Source: Desulfuromonadaceae bacterium UBA5613 (GTDB lineage: Bacteria; Desulfobacterota; Desulfuromonadia; Desulfuromonadales; UBA2197). From it: DNA of 18,598 nucleotides. This document shows, piece by piece, positions 6,768 through 15,459 of this stretch. The stretch's first letter is position 1. The number at the start of each line of letters is the position of its first letter. A program made the translations under genes and the position numbers. The stretch lies in assembly GCA_002424625.1 (NCBI GenBank), contig DIKR01000141.1:28359-46956 (forward strand), in the 5' to 3' direction. The notes under the pieces were generated by a model. It had not been told where the DNA came from. It saw only the letters and a program-made list of their open reading frames with translations, and searched no databases.

Positions 6768-8546
6768 ATGGCCGCACCTTCTGAACAAATTGAAGTACAA
6801 ATCTGTACCGGAACCGGTGGTATCGCTTCCGGTTCGCTCGAAGTCGCTGCGGCCTTTGAGGCCGAATTCGCAAAGCATGGTGTTGAAGCAAAGGTTGGCA
6901 AGCGCTGTGATGTCAAGCGTACCGGCTGTCGCGGCCTGTGCGCCAACGACGTCCTGGTCGATATCGTCATCCCGGGACTGGCGGCAGTAACCTATGACTT
7001 TGTCACCGTTGATCTGGTGCCGCAAATAGTCGAGGAACATATCCTTTCCGGCACTCCGGTCGCAAAAAAAGTTGCAGGAAAATATTATACGGATTTTCTT
7101 GCCAAGCAGCAGCGTATTGTTTTCTCTCGCTGCGGAACAATCGACGCTGAAAGTTTTGACGATTTTATTGGGCATCAAGGTTTTATCGGTATCCGTAAAG
7201 CCGTGACGATGAAACCGGAAGAAGTCATCGAGGAAGTCAAGAAATCCGGATTGCGCGGCCGTGGGGGCGGCGGTTTCCCGACAGGGATGAAGTGGTCCTT
7301 CTGCAAAGCGACTCCCGGTAATCTGAAATACCTCATCTGTAATGCGGACGAGGGTGACCCCGGGGCCTTTATGGACCGTTCAGTCCTTGAAGGCGACCCA
7401 TACGGTTTGATCGAAGGGATGATGATCGGTGCTTATGCCATCGGATGTACTTACGGTTATGTCTACGTGCGCGCCGAATATCCCCTTGCAATCAAGCGGT
7501 TGCAGAAAGCAATCGATACCTGCTACGAAAAAGGAATTCTCGGCAAAGACTGCATGGGGCTTGGCTTTAAATTTGATCTGAAGATCAAGGCCGGCGCCGG
7601 AGCCTTTGTTTGCGGTGAAGAGACAGCGCTGATGGCCTCCATCGAAGGTCAGCGAGGCATGTCGCGTCCCCGTCCTCCATTCCCGGCCGTGCGCGGCTTG
7701 TGGGGGAAACCGACCAACATTAACAACGTTGAAACCTTCGCCAACATTTCCTACATCTTTTATAACAGCGCTGAATGGTATGCCTCGATCGGGACCGAAG
7801 GAACCAAAGGAACCAAGATTTTCGCCCTGACAGGTAAGGTTAAACATACCGGCCTGGTCGAAGTTCCGGCGGGAACGACTGTGCGCTCGGTTATCTACGA
7901 CGTTTGCGGTGGTATTGATAAAAACCGCAAGTTCAAAGCGGTACAGGCCGGTGGTCCGTCCGGCGGCTGTCTCCCTGCTGATGCCCTGGAAGCGCAGGTC
8001 GATTATGACTCCTTGATCAAAGCCGGGGCGATGATGGGGTCCGGTGGTCTGGTGGTTATGGACGAAACGACTTGCATGGTCGACGTCGCGCGTTTCTTCT
8101 TGAACTTTACCCGGGTCGAATCTTGTGGCAAGTGTATTCCCTGTCGTATAGGTCTGAAAATCATGCTCGAAATTCTCGAGCGGATTTGCGCTGGTGAAGG
8201 ACGAGAAGGAGATATTGAACTGCTGCTCGATATGTCTGTCGATATCAAGAAGAGTTCGCTCTGTGGTCTCGGTCAGACCGCACCGAATCCGGTTATGTCG
8301 ACCATCCGCTATTTCCGCGATGAATATGAAGCGCATATTAAGGATAAATACTGCCCGTCCCATGTATGTAAACCGTTGCTCAAATTTTCGGTCATGGATA
8401 ACTGTAAAAAGTGCGGAATGTGTAAAAAGGCCTGCCCGGTTGATGCGATCACCTGGGAAAAAGGGCAGCTGGCAGTGATCGATCTTGATAAATGCACACG
8501 CTGCACAACCTGTTACGATGCCTGTCCGTTCATGGCTATTGAGTAG
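6768..8546 (+). CDS. nuoF: NADH-quinone oxidoreductase subunit F, extended form (FMN, Fe-S)
   Basis: Oxidises NADH via FMN. From the ATG at 6768 it has 592 residues, well above the roughly 440 of E. coli NuoF. Order: an N-terminal thioredoxin-like ferredoxin domain (about 1-95), a linker, the FMN/NAD-binding core with GLRGRGGGGFPTGMKW (161-176), the N3 [4Fe-4S] ligands in SCGKCIPC (Cys453, 456, 459) plus Cys499, and a C-terminal ferredoxin domain with two C-x2-C-x2-C-x3-C motifs (546-556 and 576-586). The N-terminal domain keeps Cys13, Cys54 and Cys58, but Gly18 replaces the expected fourth ligand. This layout matches HydB/HndC-type subunits of [FeFe] hydrogenases; the nuo context makes it NuoF. 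The frame also stays open to a TTG at 6711 inside nuoE, but that TTG lacks a ribosome site. The ATG has CGGAGA about nine bases upstream and gives a normal 49-base gap. Confidence 0.95.
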   Translation: MAAPSEQIEVQICTGTGGIASGSLEVAAAFEAEFAKHGVEAKVGKRCDVKRTGCRGLCANDVLVDIVIPGLAAVTYDFVTVDLVPQIVEEHILSGTPVAKKVAGKYYTDFLAKQQRIVFSRCGTIDAESFDDFIGHQGFIGIRKAVTMKPEEVIEEVKKSGLRGRGGGGFPTGMKWSFCKATPGNLKYLICNADEGDPGAFMDRSVLEGDPYGLIEGMMIGAYAIGCTYGYVYVRAEYPLAIKRLQKAIDTCYEKGILGKDCMGLGFKFDLKIKAGAGAFVCGEETALMASIEGQRGMSRPRPPFPAVRGLWGKPTNINNVETFANISYIFYNSAEWYASIGTEGTKGTKIFALTGKVKHTGLVEVPAGTTVRSVIYDVCGGIDKNRKFKAVQAGGPSGGCLPADALEAQVDYDSLIKAGAMMGSGGLVVMDETTCMVDVARFFLNFTRVESCGKCIPCRIGLKIMLEILERICAGEGREGDIELLLDMSVDIKKSSLCGLGQTAPNPVMSTIRYFRDEYEAHIKDKYCPSHVCKPLLKFSVMDNCKKCGMCKKACPVDAITWEKGQLAVIDLDKCTRCTTCYDACPFMAIE

Positions 8547-8576
8547 CGCTTACCAGTAGAGGATACGAGGTCGATA

Positions 8577-11030
8577 ATGGTAACTCTTACGATTGACGGT
8601 AAACAGATTACGGTTCCCCGGACCGCGACCATCTATGAGGCTGCGAAACAGGTCGGTATTGATATACCGGTACTCTGTTATGCGAAAAAGCTCCTTCCTT
8701 ATGGTGCTTGTCGTGTCTGTCTAGTTGAAGTTGAGCAGATGAAAGGGCGGCTTATCCCCTCCTGTACAACGCCGGTGACTGAGGGCATGGTTGTCCGTTC
8801 CAGTTCTGATGAAATCAATAAAGTTCGCAAAACGGTCCTTGAATTCCTTCTTGTTAATCATGTCCTTGACTGCCCGATTTGCGACAAGGCCGGTGAATGT
8901 GATCTGCAGGATCTTGCTTACGATTTTGATTGTAGTGCCAACCGTTTCGAGGGGGTCAAATTTGATCTTCCTAAAGATGAAGTCAATCCGTTGATCGAAC
9001 GCAACATGAACCGCTGTGTTCTGTGCGGCAAGTGTGTGCGCGTTTGTGACGAAATTGTCGGTTACGGTTCCTACTCCTTCATAAATCGTGGTTTCGAGAC
9101 CAAGATTGCTACGGCATTCGATCGCGGACTGAACTGTGAATTTTGTGGTCAGTGCGTGTCGATGTGTCCGGTTGGCGCCATTTTGCCCCGCCCTTTCAAG
9201 TTCAAGGCTCGTCCCTGGCAGCTGAAAGAGGTTGATTCGGTCTGCGGTTATTGCGGCAACGGCTGTACCGTTACTTTTGGCGTCCTCAAGGACAAAGTTG
9301 AAACCATCCGCTTTAACGACAAAAACGGTGTCAATGACGGTAACCTCTGTGTTCGTGGCCGTTTTGGCTATTCTTTTATCAACAGCAAGGATCGTTTGAC
9401 CCAGCCGTTGGTGCGCAAAAACGGCAAACTTGTTCCAGTCTCATGGGATGAAGCACTGACCGCTGTCGCCAACGGTCTGCAGCAAGCGCAAACTGGTAAG
9501 GGGGTTGGTATTCTCGCCGGTGCTCGCCTTACTAATGAAGAATTCTTCCTGCTGAAAAATCTTGCCAAAACGCTCGGCACGAAAAATATCGACCACTCCG
9601 GCGGTGAATGCTACAAGGGCGTGACCGAAGGTCTCCTTACGACTCTCGGGGTGACAGCTTCGACCGGCACCTATCCGCAGGTTGAGGAAGCTGAAGCGGT
9701 CCTATGTATTCGTTCGGATTTTTATGAGACCCACCCGGTCTTCGGCATGGTTGTCAACCAGGCTGTCAAGCGTCGCGAAGCAAACCTTTTTGTTGTCTCT
9801 GATAAAAAAGGAAAGTTCACCAAGCTTCCCGGCGCTAAAACACTGCTGACCAAACCGGGGACAGAAGTAAATATCCTTAATGCCATGGCTTTTGTCCTCC
9901 TCGATGAAAACATCGCGGTGACAGAAGGGGTTGAGGGCATTGCTGAACTGAAGACCGCATTGGCGGCCTATACCCCGGAAGCTGTAGAAGCGCAGACCGG
10001 TGTTGATGCTGAACTGATCCGTGCCGCTGCCAGACGGATGGTTGCAGCGAAACGTGCGGCGATCCTCCTTGCCTATGGTCTCCCCTACGCTGACCAGAGT
10101 CGTGAACTTGCAGTCGCTGCTGCCAATCTGGCACTGCTGACCGGGATTGCCGGCCGGGAAGGAAGCGGTCTCTACCTTTGCGGTGAAAAAGCCAACAGTC
10201 AGGGTGCTATCGATCTAGGGATTCTGCCCGGTTCCGGATCACTCGGTTCTAGTGCCATGCTCGCAGGGCAGGTAGATGCTCTCTACGTGATTGCTGAAGA
10301 TCCTCTGAGTGCCTACCCGAATCGTGTGGCCCTGGAAGCAACCCTGAAGCAGCTACCTTTCCTTGTTGTCCAGGATATATTCCTGACTCCGACGGCGGAA
10401 TTGGCTCATGTTGTCCTCCCCGCCACCAGTTATGCTGAGAAGGACGGGACCTTTACCAATGCTGAGCGCCGCATTCAGCGGGTTCGTCCCGGGGTCTCTT
10501 CTCCAGGCGAGTCGCAGGCGGATGGAGCGATCTTTGCGCAGCTTGATGCTTTACTCGGAGGTAAATTTGCTGCCACCGACCCGCAGACCATCTTCTCTGG
10601 CATTGCACCGTACCATGGGATTGATTTTGCCGCCATCGGCCCGCAAGGGACGGTCTGGGGAGGAGAGACTCTCGCTCTCCCGCTGAGGAAAGTACAACCC
10701 GTACAAGGTCGGGCGCCAGTCGACGGTTTAGTCCTGGTGACCGGCAGCGCCCTTTATCACAACGGCACCCTCTCGACTCACGCCAGCGGCCCTAATGCCG
10801 TTGAACATGAAGCCTACCTTGAGTTTGGTCGTGAAGATGCTGCTGCCTTGCAGATCAAAGAGGGAGAAATCGTTACCCTTAAAGGTAATGGATCAGAAAT
10901 AAGGATAAAAGTGAAGGTTGGACAACGTCTCCCCAAGGGAGTCCTCTTTGCCCCTTATCACTTTGCTTCTGCCGGCCTCAATCGTATCTGGCACGGTGCC
11001 GCGGTCACGTCGGTGCAAGTCAGTAAATAA
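8577..11030 (+). CDS. nuoG: NADH-quinone oxidoreductase subunit G (molybdopterin oxidoreductase-like)
   Basis: Large 817-residue Fe-S subunit that passes electrons from NuoF towards NuoI. An N-terminal [2Fe-2S] domain has Cys34, 45, 48 and 63. Next come the His-Cys3 [4Fe-4S] site (His95, Cys99, 102, 108) and a two-cluster ferredoxin segment (Cys147, 150, 153, 157 and Cys187, 190, 193, 197). The fourth motif, C-x2-C-x3-C-x27-C (Cys223, 226, 230, 258), is the site of N7, which many complex I versions lack. The remainder is a formate-dehydrogenase-like domain, with a C-terminal molybdopterin-dinucleotide-binding-type barrel from about residue 715. Cys345 in NIDHSGGECYKG falls where formate dehydrogenase has its Sec or Cys. 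GAGG at 8567-8570 precedes the ATG. In this nuo context it is NuoG rather than a stand-alone formate dehydrogenase. Confidence 0.96.
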   Translation: MVTLTIDGKQITVPRTATIYEAAKQVGIDIPVLCYAKKLLPYGACRVCLVEVEQMKGRLIPSCTTPVTEGMVVRSSSDEINKVRKTVLEFLLVNHVLDCPICDKAGECDLQDLAYDFDCSANRFEGVKFDLPKDEVNPLIERNMNRCVLCGKCVRVCDEIVGYGSYSFINRGFETKIATAFDRGLNCEFCGQCVSMCPVGAILPRPFKFKARPWQLKEVDSVCGYCGNGCTVTFGVLKDKVETIRFNDKNGVNDGNLCVRGRFGYSFINSKDRLTQPLVRKNGKLVPVSWDEALTAVANGLQQAQTGKGVGILAGARLTNEEFFLLKNLAKTLGTKNIDHSGGECYKGVTEGLLTTLGVTASTGTYPQVEEAEAVLCIRSDFYETHPVFGMVVNQAVKRREANLFVVSDKKGKFTKLPGAKTLLTKPGTEVNILNAMAFVLLDENIAVTEGVEGIAELKTALAAYTPEAVEAQTGVDAELIRAAARRMVAAKRAAILLAYGLPYADQSRELAVAAANLALLTGIAGREGSGLYLCGEKANSQGAIDLGILPGSGSLGSSAMLAGQVDALYVIAEDPLSAYPNRVALEATLKQLPFLVVQDIFLTPTAELAHVVLPATSYAEKDGTFTNAERRIQRVRPGVSSPGESQADGAIFAQLDALLGGKFAATDPQTIFSGIAPYHGIDFAAIGPQGTVWGGETLALPLRKVQPVQGRAPVDGLVLVTGSALYHNGTLSTHASGPNAVEHEAYLEFGREDAAALQIKEGEIVTLKGNGSEIRIKVKVGQRLPKGVLFAPYHFASAGLNRIWHGAAVTSVQVSK

Positions 11031-11078
11031 AGTTATTGCTGCGTATACCCTAAAGTACAGCGAAGGAAGAGGATAGAC

Positions 11079-12125
11079 ATGACACCTGAACTGTTGAGCC
11101 TGTCAAATGCACCCGGAATGTTCGTCGCAGTCATGCTGGTAAAGATTCTGGCTGTCTTCGGCGTGGTGATGCTGATGATTGCTTACGCTACCTGGCTTGA
11201 GCGTAAATTGATCGGGCATATGCAGACCCGCCTCGGCCCGACGATGACCGGACCCTGCGGCCTGCTCCAGCCTATCGCGGATGGTCTTAAACTCTTCTTC
11301 AAGGAAGACATCATTCCGGCACAAGCGAGCAAGTTTTCTTTTGTTCTCGCTCCGATGATGATGGTTGTCCCTGCCCTGGTGACAATTGCAATCATCCCCT
11401 TCGGTCCGGATATCACCCTTCTCGGTTACATCGTTCCGATGCAGATATCTGACCTGAATGTCGGTATCCTCTTCATTCTGGCGATGGCTGGTCTCGGGGT
11501 TTACGGAGTCGTCCTTGCCGGGTGGAGTTCAAACAGCAAGTATGCACTCCTCGGCGGCATTCGCTCGACCGCCCAGGTAATTTCATACGAACTTGCTGCC
11601 GGGATGGTTATTGTTGCGATCTTCATGCTCTCCGGCACTCTGAGCATGCGCGGTCTTGTCGCTGCACAACAGGGACCGCTCTGGGGGATAACCTCGCTTC
11701 CTTCCTGGATTCATAACTGGTACATCTTCTCGCAACCTCTTGCTTTCGGCATCTTTGTTATCTGCTCACTGGCTGAAATCAACCGGACCCCTTTTGATCT
11801 TCCTGAAGCAGAGACTGAACTTGTTTCCGGTTTTGCAACGGAATATTCTTCGATGAAGTACGCACTGTTCTTCATGGCGGAATACGCGAACATGATCGTT
11901 CTCTCTGCGGTCATTTCGACTCTTTTCCTCGGTGGCTGGGACGGTCCATTCTGGGGTGTCGTCAACATACTCATCAAGGTCGTCTGCTTCATGATGTTCT
12001 TTATGTGGATTCGCGCCACCTGGCCGCGTGTACGCTATGACCAGTTGATGTATCTGGGATGGAAGATCTTTATCCCGCTGGCATTGTTGAATATCGTTGT
12101 AACCGGCTTCTTCATTCTGCTGTAG
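11079..12125 (+). CDS. nuoH: NADH-quinone oxidoreductase subunit H
   Basis: Membrane subunit of 348 residues (ND1 family) that forms the heel of the complex and the entrance of the quinone channel. About eight transmembrane helices are visible. Conserved elements are LERKLIGHMQTRLGPT (40-55), GLLQPIADGLKLFFKED (61-77), the acidic cytoplasmic loop AEINRTPFDLPEAETELVSG (232-251) and RATWPRVRYDQLMYLGWK (312-329). The glutamates of the third element belong to the E-channel that links quinone chemistry to ion pumping. The ribosome site GGAAGAGGA lies at 11064-11072. From here on the operon shows a stronger preference for C-ending codons such as ATC and CTC. Confidence 0.97.
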   Translation: MTPELLSLSNAPGMFVAVMLVKILAVFGVVMLMIAYATWLERKLIGHMQTRLGPTMTGPCGLLQPIADGLKLFFKEDIIPAQASKFSFVLAPMMMVVPALVTIAIIPFGPDITLLGYIVPMQISDLNVGILFILAMAGLGVYGVVLAGWSSNSKYALLGGIRSTAQVISYELAAGMVIVAIFMLSGTLSMRGLVAAQQGPLWGITSLPSWIHNWYIFSQPLAFGIFVICSLAEINRTPFDLPEAETELVSGFATEYSSMKYALFFMAEYANMIVLSAVISTLFLGGWDGPFWGVVNILIKVVCFMMFFMWIRATWPRVRYDQLMYLGWKIFIPLALLNIVVTGFFILL

Positions 12126-12157
12126 CAGTATCCAACCTAGAGAACGAGGATTGACCC

Positions 12158-12553
12158 ATGTTCAAAGAATTTGCGCAAGGTCTGTGGATCACCTTCAAGC
12201 ATCTGTCGCCGAAATACAGGACGACCGTTGAGTATCCCAAGCAGAGGTTGCAGCCGTCAGAACGCTTCCGTGGTCTGCACCGACTCGTAATGCAGCATGA
12301 TCGCGAAAAGTGCGTTGCCTGTTATCTCTGCCCGACGGTCTGCCCGGCCAAGTGCATCACCGTCGAGTCTGCGGAAAACGAAAAGGGTGAAAAATATCCG
12401 AAGGTTTACAAGATTGATCTGCTGCGTTGCATCTTTTGCGGTTACTGCGTAGAAGCCTGCCCGGTTGAGGCGATTGAAATGACCCCAGCTTACGAGCTTG
12501 CCAACTACAAGCGCGAAGATTTTGTATTCACCAAAGAGCGCCTGCTCAAGTAA
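12158..12553 (+). CDS. nuoI: NADH-quinone oxidoreductase subunit I (2x[4Fe-4S])
   Basis: TYKY-type ferredoxin subunit holding clusters N6a and N6b, which pass electrons to N2 in NuoB. The two motifs are CVACYLCPTVCP (Cys52, 55, 58, 62) and CIFCGYCVEACP (Cys91, 94, 97, 101); each motif's fourth cysteine ligates the other cluster. An N-terminal amphipathic stretch (about 1-20) would lie on the membrane next to NuoH. The protein is 131 residues long, short for the family but complete in its motifs. GAGGA at 12146-12150 precedes the ATG by seven bases. Confidence 0.97.
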   Translation: MFKEFAQGLWITFKHLSPKYRTTVEYPKQRLQPSERFRGLHRLVMQHDREKCVACYLCPTVCPAKCITVESAENEKGEKYPKVYKIDLLRCIFCGYCVEACPVEAIEMTPAYELANYKREDFVFTKERLLK

Positions 12554-12570
12554 CGATAGGAGCACTACCG

Positions 12571-13074
12571 ATGGAGATCCTCTTTTTTCTCTTTGTAGCG
12601 TTTGTCGCGGTAGGTTCCGGCATCTTCGTCGTTACCTGTAAAAATCCGGTGAACAGCGCCATTGCTTTGGTGAATACCTTCTTTTGCCTGGCGACCTGCT
12701 ACGTGTTGCTCGATGCCCCCTTTATGGCAGCGATTCAGCTGATTGTTTATGCCGGGGCGATTATGGTCCTGATCATTTTCGTCATCATGTTGCTTAATAT
12801 CGGCACGGTAGATGTCGTAAAAAGCTCCCATGCGGTTGCCGGCGGCGCCCTGATGGCAGTGCTGATCGGTATCCAGGCTCTTTACATGCTGAATCGCGGC
12901 GAAGTTGCAAATCTTGACGGGCCAATGACCGAGAGTGCACTTCGGGAGTTCGGTCATACCGAGCTTCTCGCCAGATCGCTCTTTACTGAATTCCTACTAC
13001 CGTTTGAAGTGACTTCTATTCTGCTTTTGGTTGCGATCGTTGGTGCAGTTGTGCTGGCAAAGCGCGAAGTCTAA
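12571..13074 (+). CDS. nuoJ: NADH-quinone oxidoreductase subunit J
   Basis: Membrane subunit of 167 residues (ND6 family) with five predicted transmembrane helices. The conserved third helix reads IQLIVYAGAIMVLIIFVIML (55-74). This segment changes between alpha and pi-bulge forms in structural studies and helps couple quinone reduction to the pump. The N-terminal part with CKNPVNSAIALV (23-34) is also typical. AGGAG at 12558-12562 lies eight bases before the ATG, in the 17-base gap after nuoI. Confidence 0.95.
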   Translation: MEILFFLFVAFVAVGSGIFVVTCKNPVNSAIALVNTFFCLATCYVLLDAPFMAAIQLIVYAGAIMVLIIFVIMLLNIGTVDVVKSSHAVAGGALMAVLIGIQALYMLNRGEVANLDGPMTESALREFGHTELLARSLFTEFLLPFEVTSILLLVAIVGAVVLAKREV

Positions 13075-13100
13075 AGTCGAAGGGCAACAGGAGAGAGACC

Positions 13101-13403
13101 ATGATATCTGTTAACTATTTTCTGGTTTTAAGTGCCATCCTTTTTTCCATAGGCGTCTTTGGCGTCTTGACCAGAAAGAATGCAATTGTTGTCTTCATGT
13201 GTGTAGAGCTTATGCTCAATGCCGTGAATCTGACCTTTATTGCTCTGTCCCGCCATCTTGGCAATATGGATGGGCAGATCTTTGTTTTCTTTGTCATGGC
13301 CGTGGCTGCGGCTGAAGCAGCTGTCGGGCTTGCGCTGATGATTACGTTTTTCCGTAATCGTGAGACACTCGATATCGATGATGCTAACACGTTGAAATGG
13401 TAA
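13101..13403 (+). CDS. nuoK: NADH-quinone oxidoreductase subunit K
   Basis: Small membrane subunit (ND4L family, MrpC-related) with 100 residues and three transmembrane helices. The two buried glutamates needed for proton transfer are Glu36 in FMCVELMLNAVNL and Glu72 in VAAAEAAVGLAL, at the same numbers as in E. coli NuoK. AGGAGAG lies just before the ATG. The gene is 26 bases after nuoJ and 46 before nuoL. Confidence 0.97.
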   Translation: MISVNYFLVLSAILFSIGVFGVLTRKNAIVVFMCVELMLNAVNLTFIALSRHLGNMDGQIFVFFVMAVAAAEAAVGLALMITFFRNRETLDIDDANTLKW

Positions 13404-13449
13404 CCGCGACCCGCTGCATTTAGGGACATTGCGCTCGAAGGAGTTTTAG

Positions 13450-15414
13450 ATGTACGACTATCTCTGGCTCATACCGTTCTTTCCGCTGGTGGGTTCCATC
13501 ATCAACGGCCTGTTCGGCAAGAAGATCAAGAACGAAGCGGTGATTGGCGGTTTCGCGACAGCCATGATTGGACTCTCCTTTGTAGTCTCGGCAAGCTGTT
13601 TCTTCAGCTTGCTGAACGACCCGGTCAAGGTGCACGAACAGGTTCTCGGTTCGTGGATGTCGGTCGGCCATCTGCAGGTTGAATGGGGTTTTCTTCTTGA
13701 TCCCCTTTCAGCTCTGATGATCATGGTCGTCACCGGGGTCGGGACGCTGATCCACCTCTACTCCATTGGCTACATGCACGGCGAAGAAGGCTTTTATCGC
13801 TTCTTCTCCTACCTCAACCTGTTCTGCTTCTGCATGCTGATGCTGGTCCTTGGCAACAATGCATTAGTGATGTTCATCGGTTGGGAAGGGGTCGGTCTCT
13901 GCTCCTATCTGCTGATCGGCTACTACTTCCACAAGAAGAGCGCCGGGGATGCCGCCAAGAAGGCCTTTGTTGTCAACCGGGTTGGTGACTTCGGCTTCCT
14001 CGTCGGTCTCGGTATCCTTTTCTGGACCCTCGGTTCACACGGGGTCTGGACGGTCAAGTTCACCGAAATCGCCGCCAATGCCCATCTCCTTGGTGCCGGC
14101 AGTACGGTCGTGACGATCGTTACCCTTTGCTTCTTTCTCGGCGCCACCGGTAAATCGGCGCAGATCCCGCTGTACACCTGGCTGCCGGATGCCATGGAAG
14201 GCCCGACACCGGTCTCCGCCCTCATCCATGCAGCGACGATGGTCACCGCCGGCGTCTACATGATCGGTCGCATGAACATCCTCTTCGCCATGTCGCCGAC
14301 AACAATGCTGATTGTAGCAATGGTCGGCGCTGCGACGGCAATCTTTGCTGCCAGCATCGGCTTTGCCCAGAACGATATCAAGCGGGTCCTCGCTTATTCA
14401 ACCGTCTCGCAGCTTGGTTTCATGTTCCTGGCAATGGGAGTTGGCGCCTTTACCGCCGGTATCTTCCATCTTATGACTCACGCCTTCTTCAAGGCCTGCC
14501 TCTTCCTTGGGTCCGGTTCGGTCATTCACGGCATGCATCATGGTCTGCACCATGCGCACAGTCACGATGACCCCCAGGACATGCGCAATATGGGCGGACT
14601 TTCCAAGAAGATGAAGATCACCTACTGGACCTTCCTGATCTCGACCATCGCCATTGCCGGGATCCCGCCTCTCGCCGGTTTCTTCTCCAAGGATGAAATC
14701 CTTTGGTGGTCCTTCGCTTCGACCCGCGGGCATTGGCTCCTCTGGTTGACAGCCACGGCAGCAGCGATGATGACGGCTTTCTACATGTTCCGTCTCGTCT
14801 CAATGACCTTCTGGGGTGAATGCCGCGCGAATCCCAAGGCTAAGGATCACATCCCCGAGTCACCGTGGACGATTACGCTCCCGCTGATTATCCTCGCTGG
14901 TCTTGCTGCTCTCGGTGGTTTTGTCGGCGTTCCCGCCCTCCTCGGCGGATCGAATCATCTTGCCACCTTCCTTAATCCGGTCTTCGGTCATGCCCAGGAA
15001 ACTTTCAACCTTTCCGCCCATGGCAGTCACGCGACCGAGTACGGCTTGATGTTCTTCTCTGTTGTCGTTGCTTCGATCGGTATCGGTATTGCCCTCTACA
15101 TGTACAACAAGAATCCGGATCTCCCTGGAAAGTTTGTTGCCAGGTTCCCGGGGCTGCATCGCGCAGTTTTCAATAAGTGGTATGTCGACGAAATTTATGA
15201 TGCTCTCTTTGTCAATCCAACCAAGAAACTCGGCACCTTCCTGTGGAAAGGTTTTGATGTCAAGCTGGTTGACGGTGTGGTTAACGGCGTCGCAGCGACG
15301 GTTGAAGCCTGCGCCCGGGGCATGCGTTATACCCAGTCAGGACTGATCGCCAGTTATGCGATGACCATGGTCATCGGGGTCTTTGTCATCATCGCGTATT
15401 ACGTCTTTAAATAG
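13450..15414 (+). CDS. nuoL: NADH-quinone oxidoreductase subunit L (antiporter-like, lateral helix)
   Basis: Most distal pump subunit (ND5 family, Mrp antiporter-like), 654 residues. The functional residues are intact: Glu146 in FIGWEGVGLCSYL (TM5), Lys235 in TGKSAQIPLYTWLPDAMEG (TM7), His260 in SALIHAATMV, His340 and His344 in IFHLMTHAFFK, and Lys414 in FFSKDEIL (TM12). A histidine-rich loop (360-372, seven His in 13 residues) lies between GSGSVIH and DPQDMRNMGGL. The C-terminal segment from about 575 should be the long lateral helix that runs along NuoM and NuoN, ending in a final transmembrane helix (about 633-652). AAGGAG lies at 13438-13443, six bases from the ATG. Confidence 0.97.
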   Translation: MYDYLWLIPFFPLVGSIINGLFGKKIKNEAVIGGFATAMIGLSFVVSASCFFSLLNDPVKVHEQVLGSWMSVGHLQVEWGFLLDPLSALMIMVVTGVGTLIHLYSIGYMHGEEGFYRFFSYLNLFCFCMLMLVLGNNALVMFIGWEGVGLCSYLLIGYYFHKKSAGDAAKKAFVVNRVGDFGFLVGLGILFWTLGSHGVWTVKFTEIAANAHLLGAGSTVVTIVTLCFFLGATGKSAQIPLYTWLPDAMEGPTPVSALIHAATMVTAGVYMIGRMNILFAMSPTTMLIVAMVGAATAIFAASIGFAQNDIKRVLAYSTVSQLGFMFLAMGVGAFTAGIFHLMTHAFFKACLFLGSGSVIHGMHHGLHHAHSHDDPQDMRNMGGLSKKMKITYWTFLISTIAIAGIPPLAGFFSKDEILWWSFASTRGHWLLWLTATAAAMMTAFYMFRLVSMTFWGECRANPKAKDHIPESPWTITLPLIILAGLAALGGFVGVPALLGGSNHLATFLNPVFGHAQETFNLSAHGSHATEYGLMFFSVVVASIGIGIALYMYNKNPDLPGKFVARFPGLHRAVFNKWYVDEIYDALFVNPTKKLGTFLWKGFDVKLVDGVVNGVAATVEACARGMRYTQSGLIASYAMTMVIGVFVIIAYYVFK

Positions 15415-15459
15415 TTGCGTCTGGCAGCTTTCGATAGAGAACCAAGGAGCTGATACCCC

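Noticed and set aside
6089..6970. 293-codon minus-strand open frame across the nuoD end, nuoE and the nuoF start
   Set aside because: It is in register with nuoE. The conserved plus-strand genes account for the sequence, and the minus-strand translation is low-complexity with no family resemblance.
7794..7815. Short tandem repeat of a GGAACCAA-like unit in nuoF
   Set aside because: It encodes T-E-G-T-K-G-T-K within the conserved core, is only two to three units long and keeps the frame; it is probably chance.
7380..8363. 327-codon open frame on the minus strand inside nuoF
   Set aside because: It is in register with nuoF codons and explained by the same codon bias; no motif is visible.
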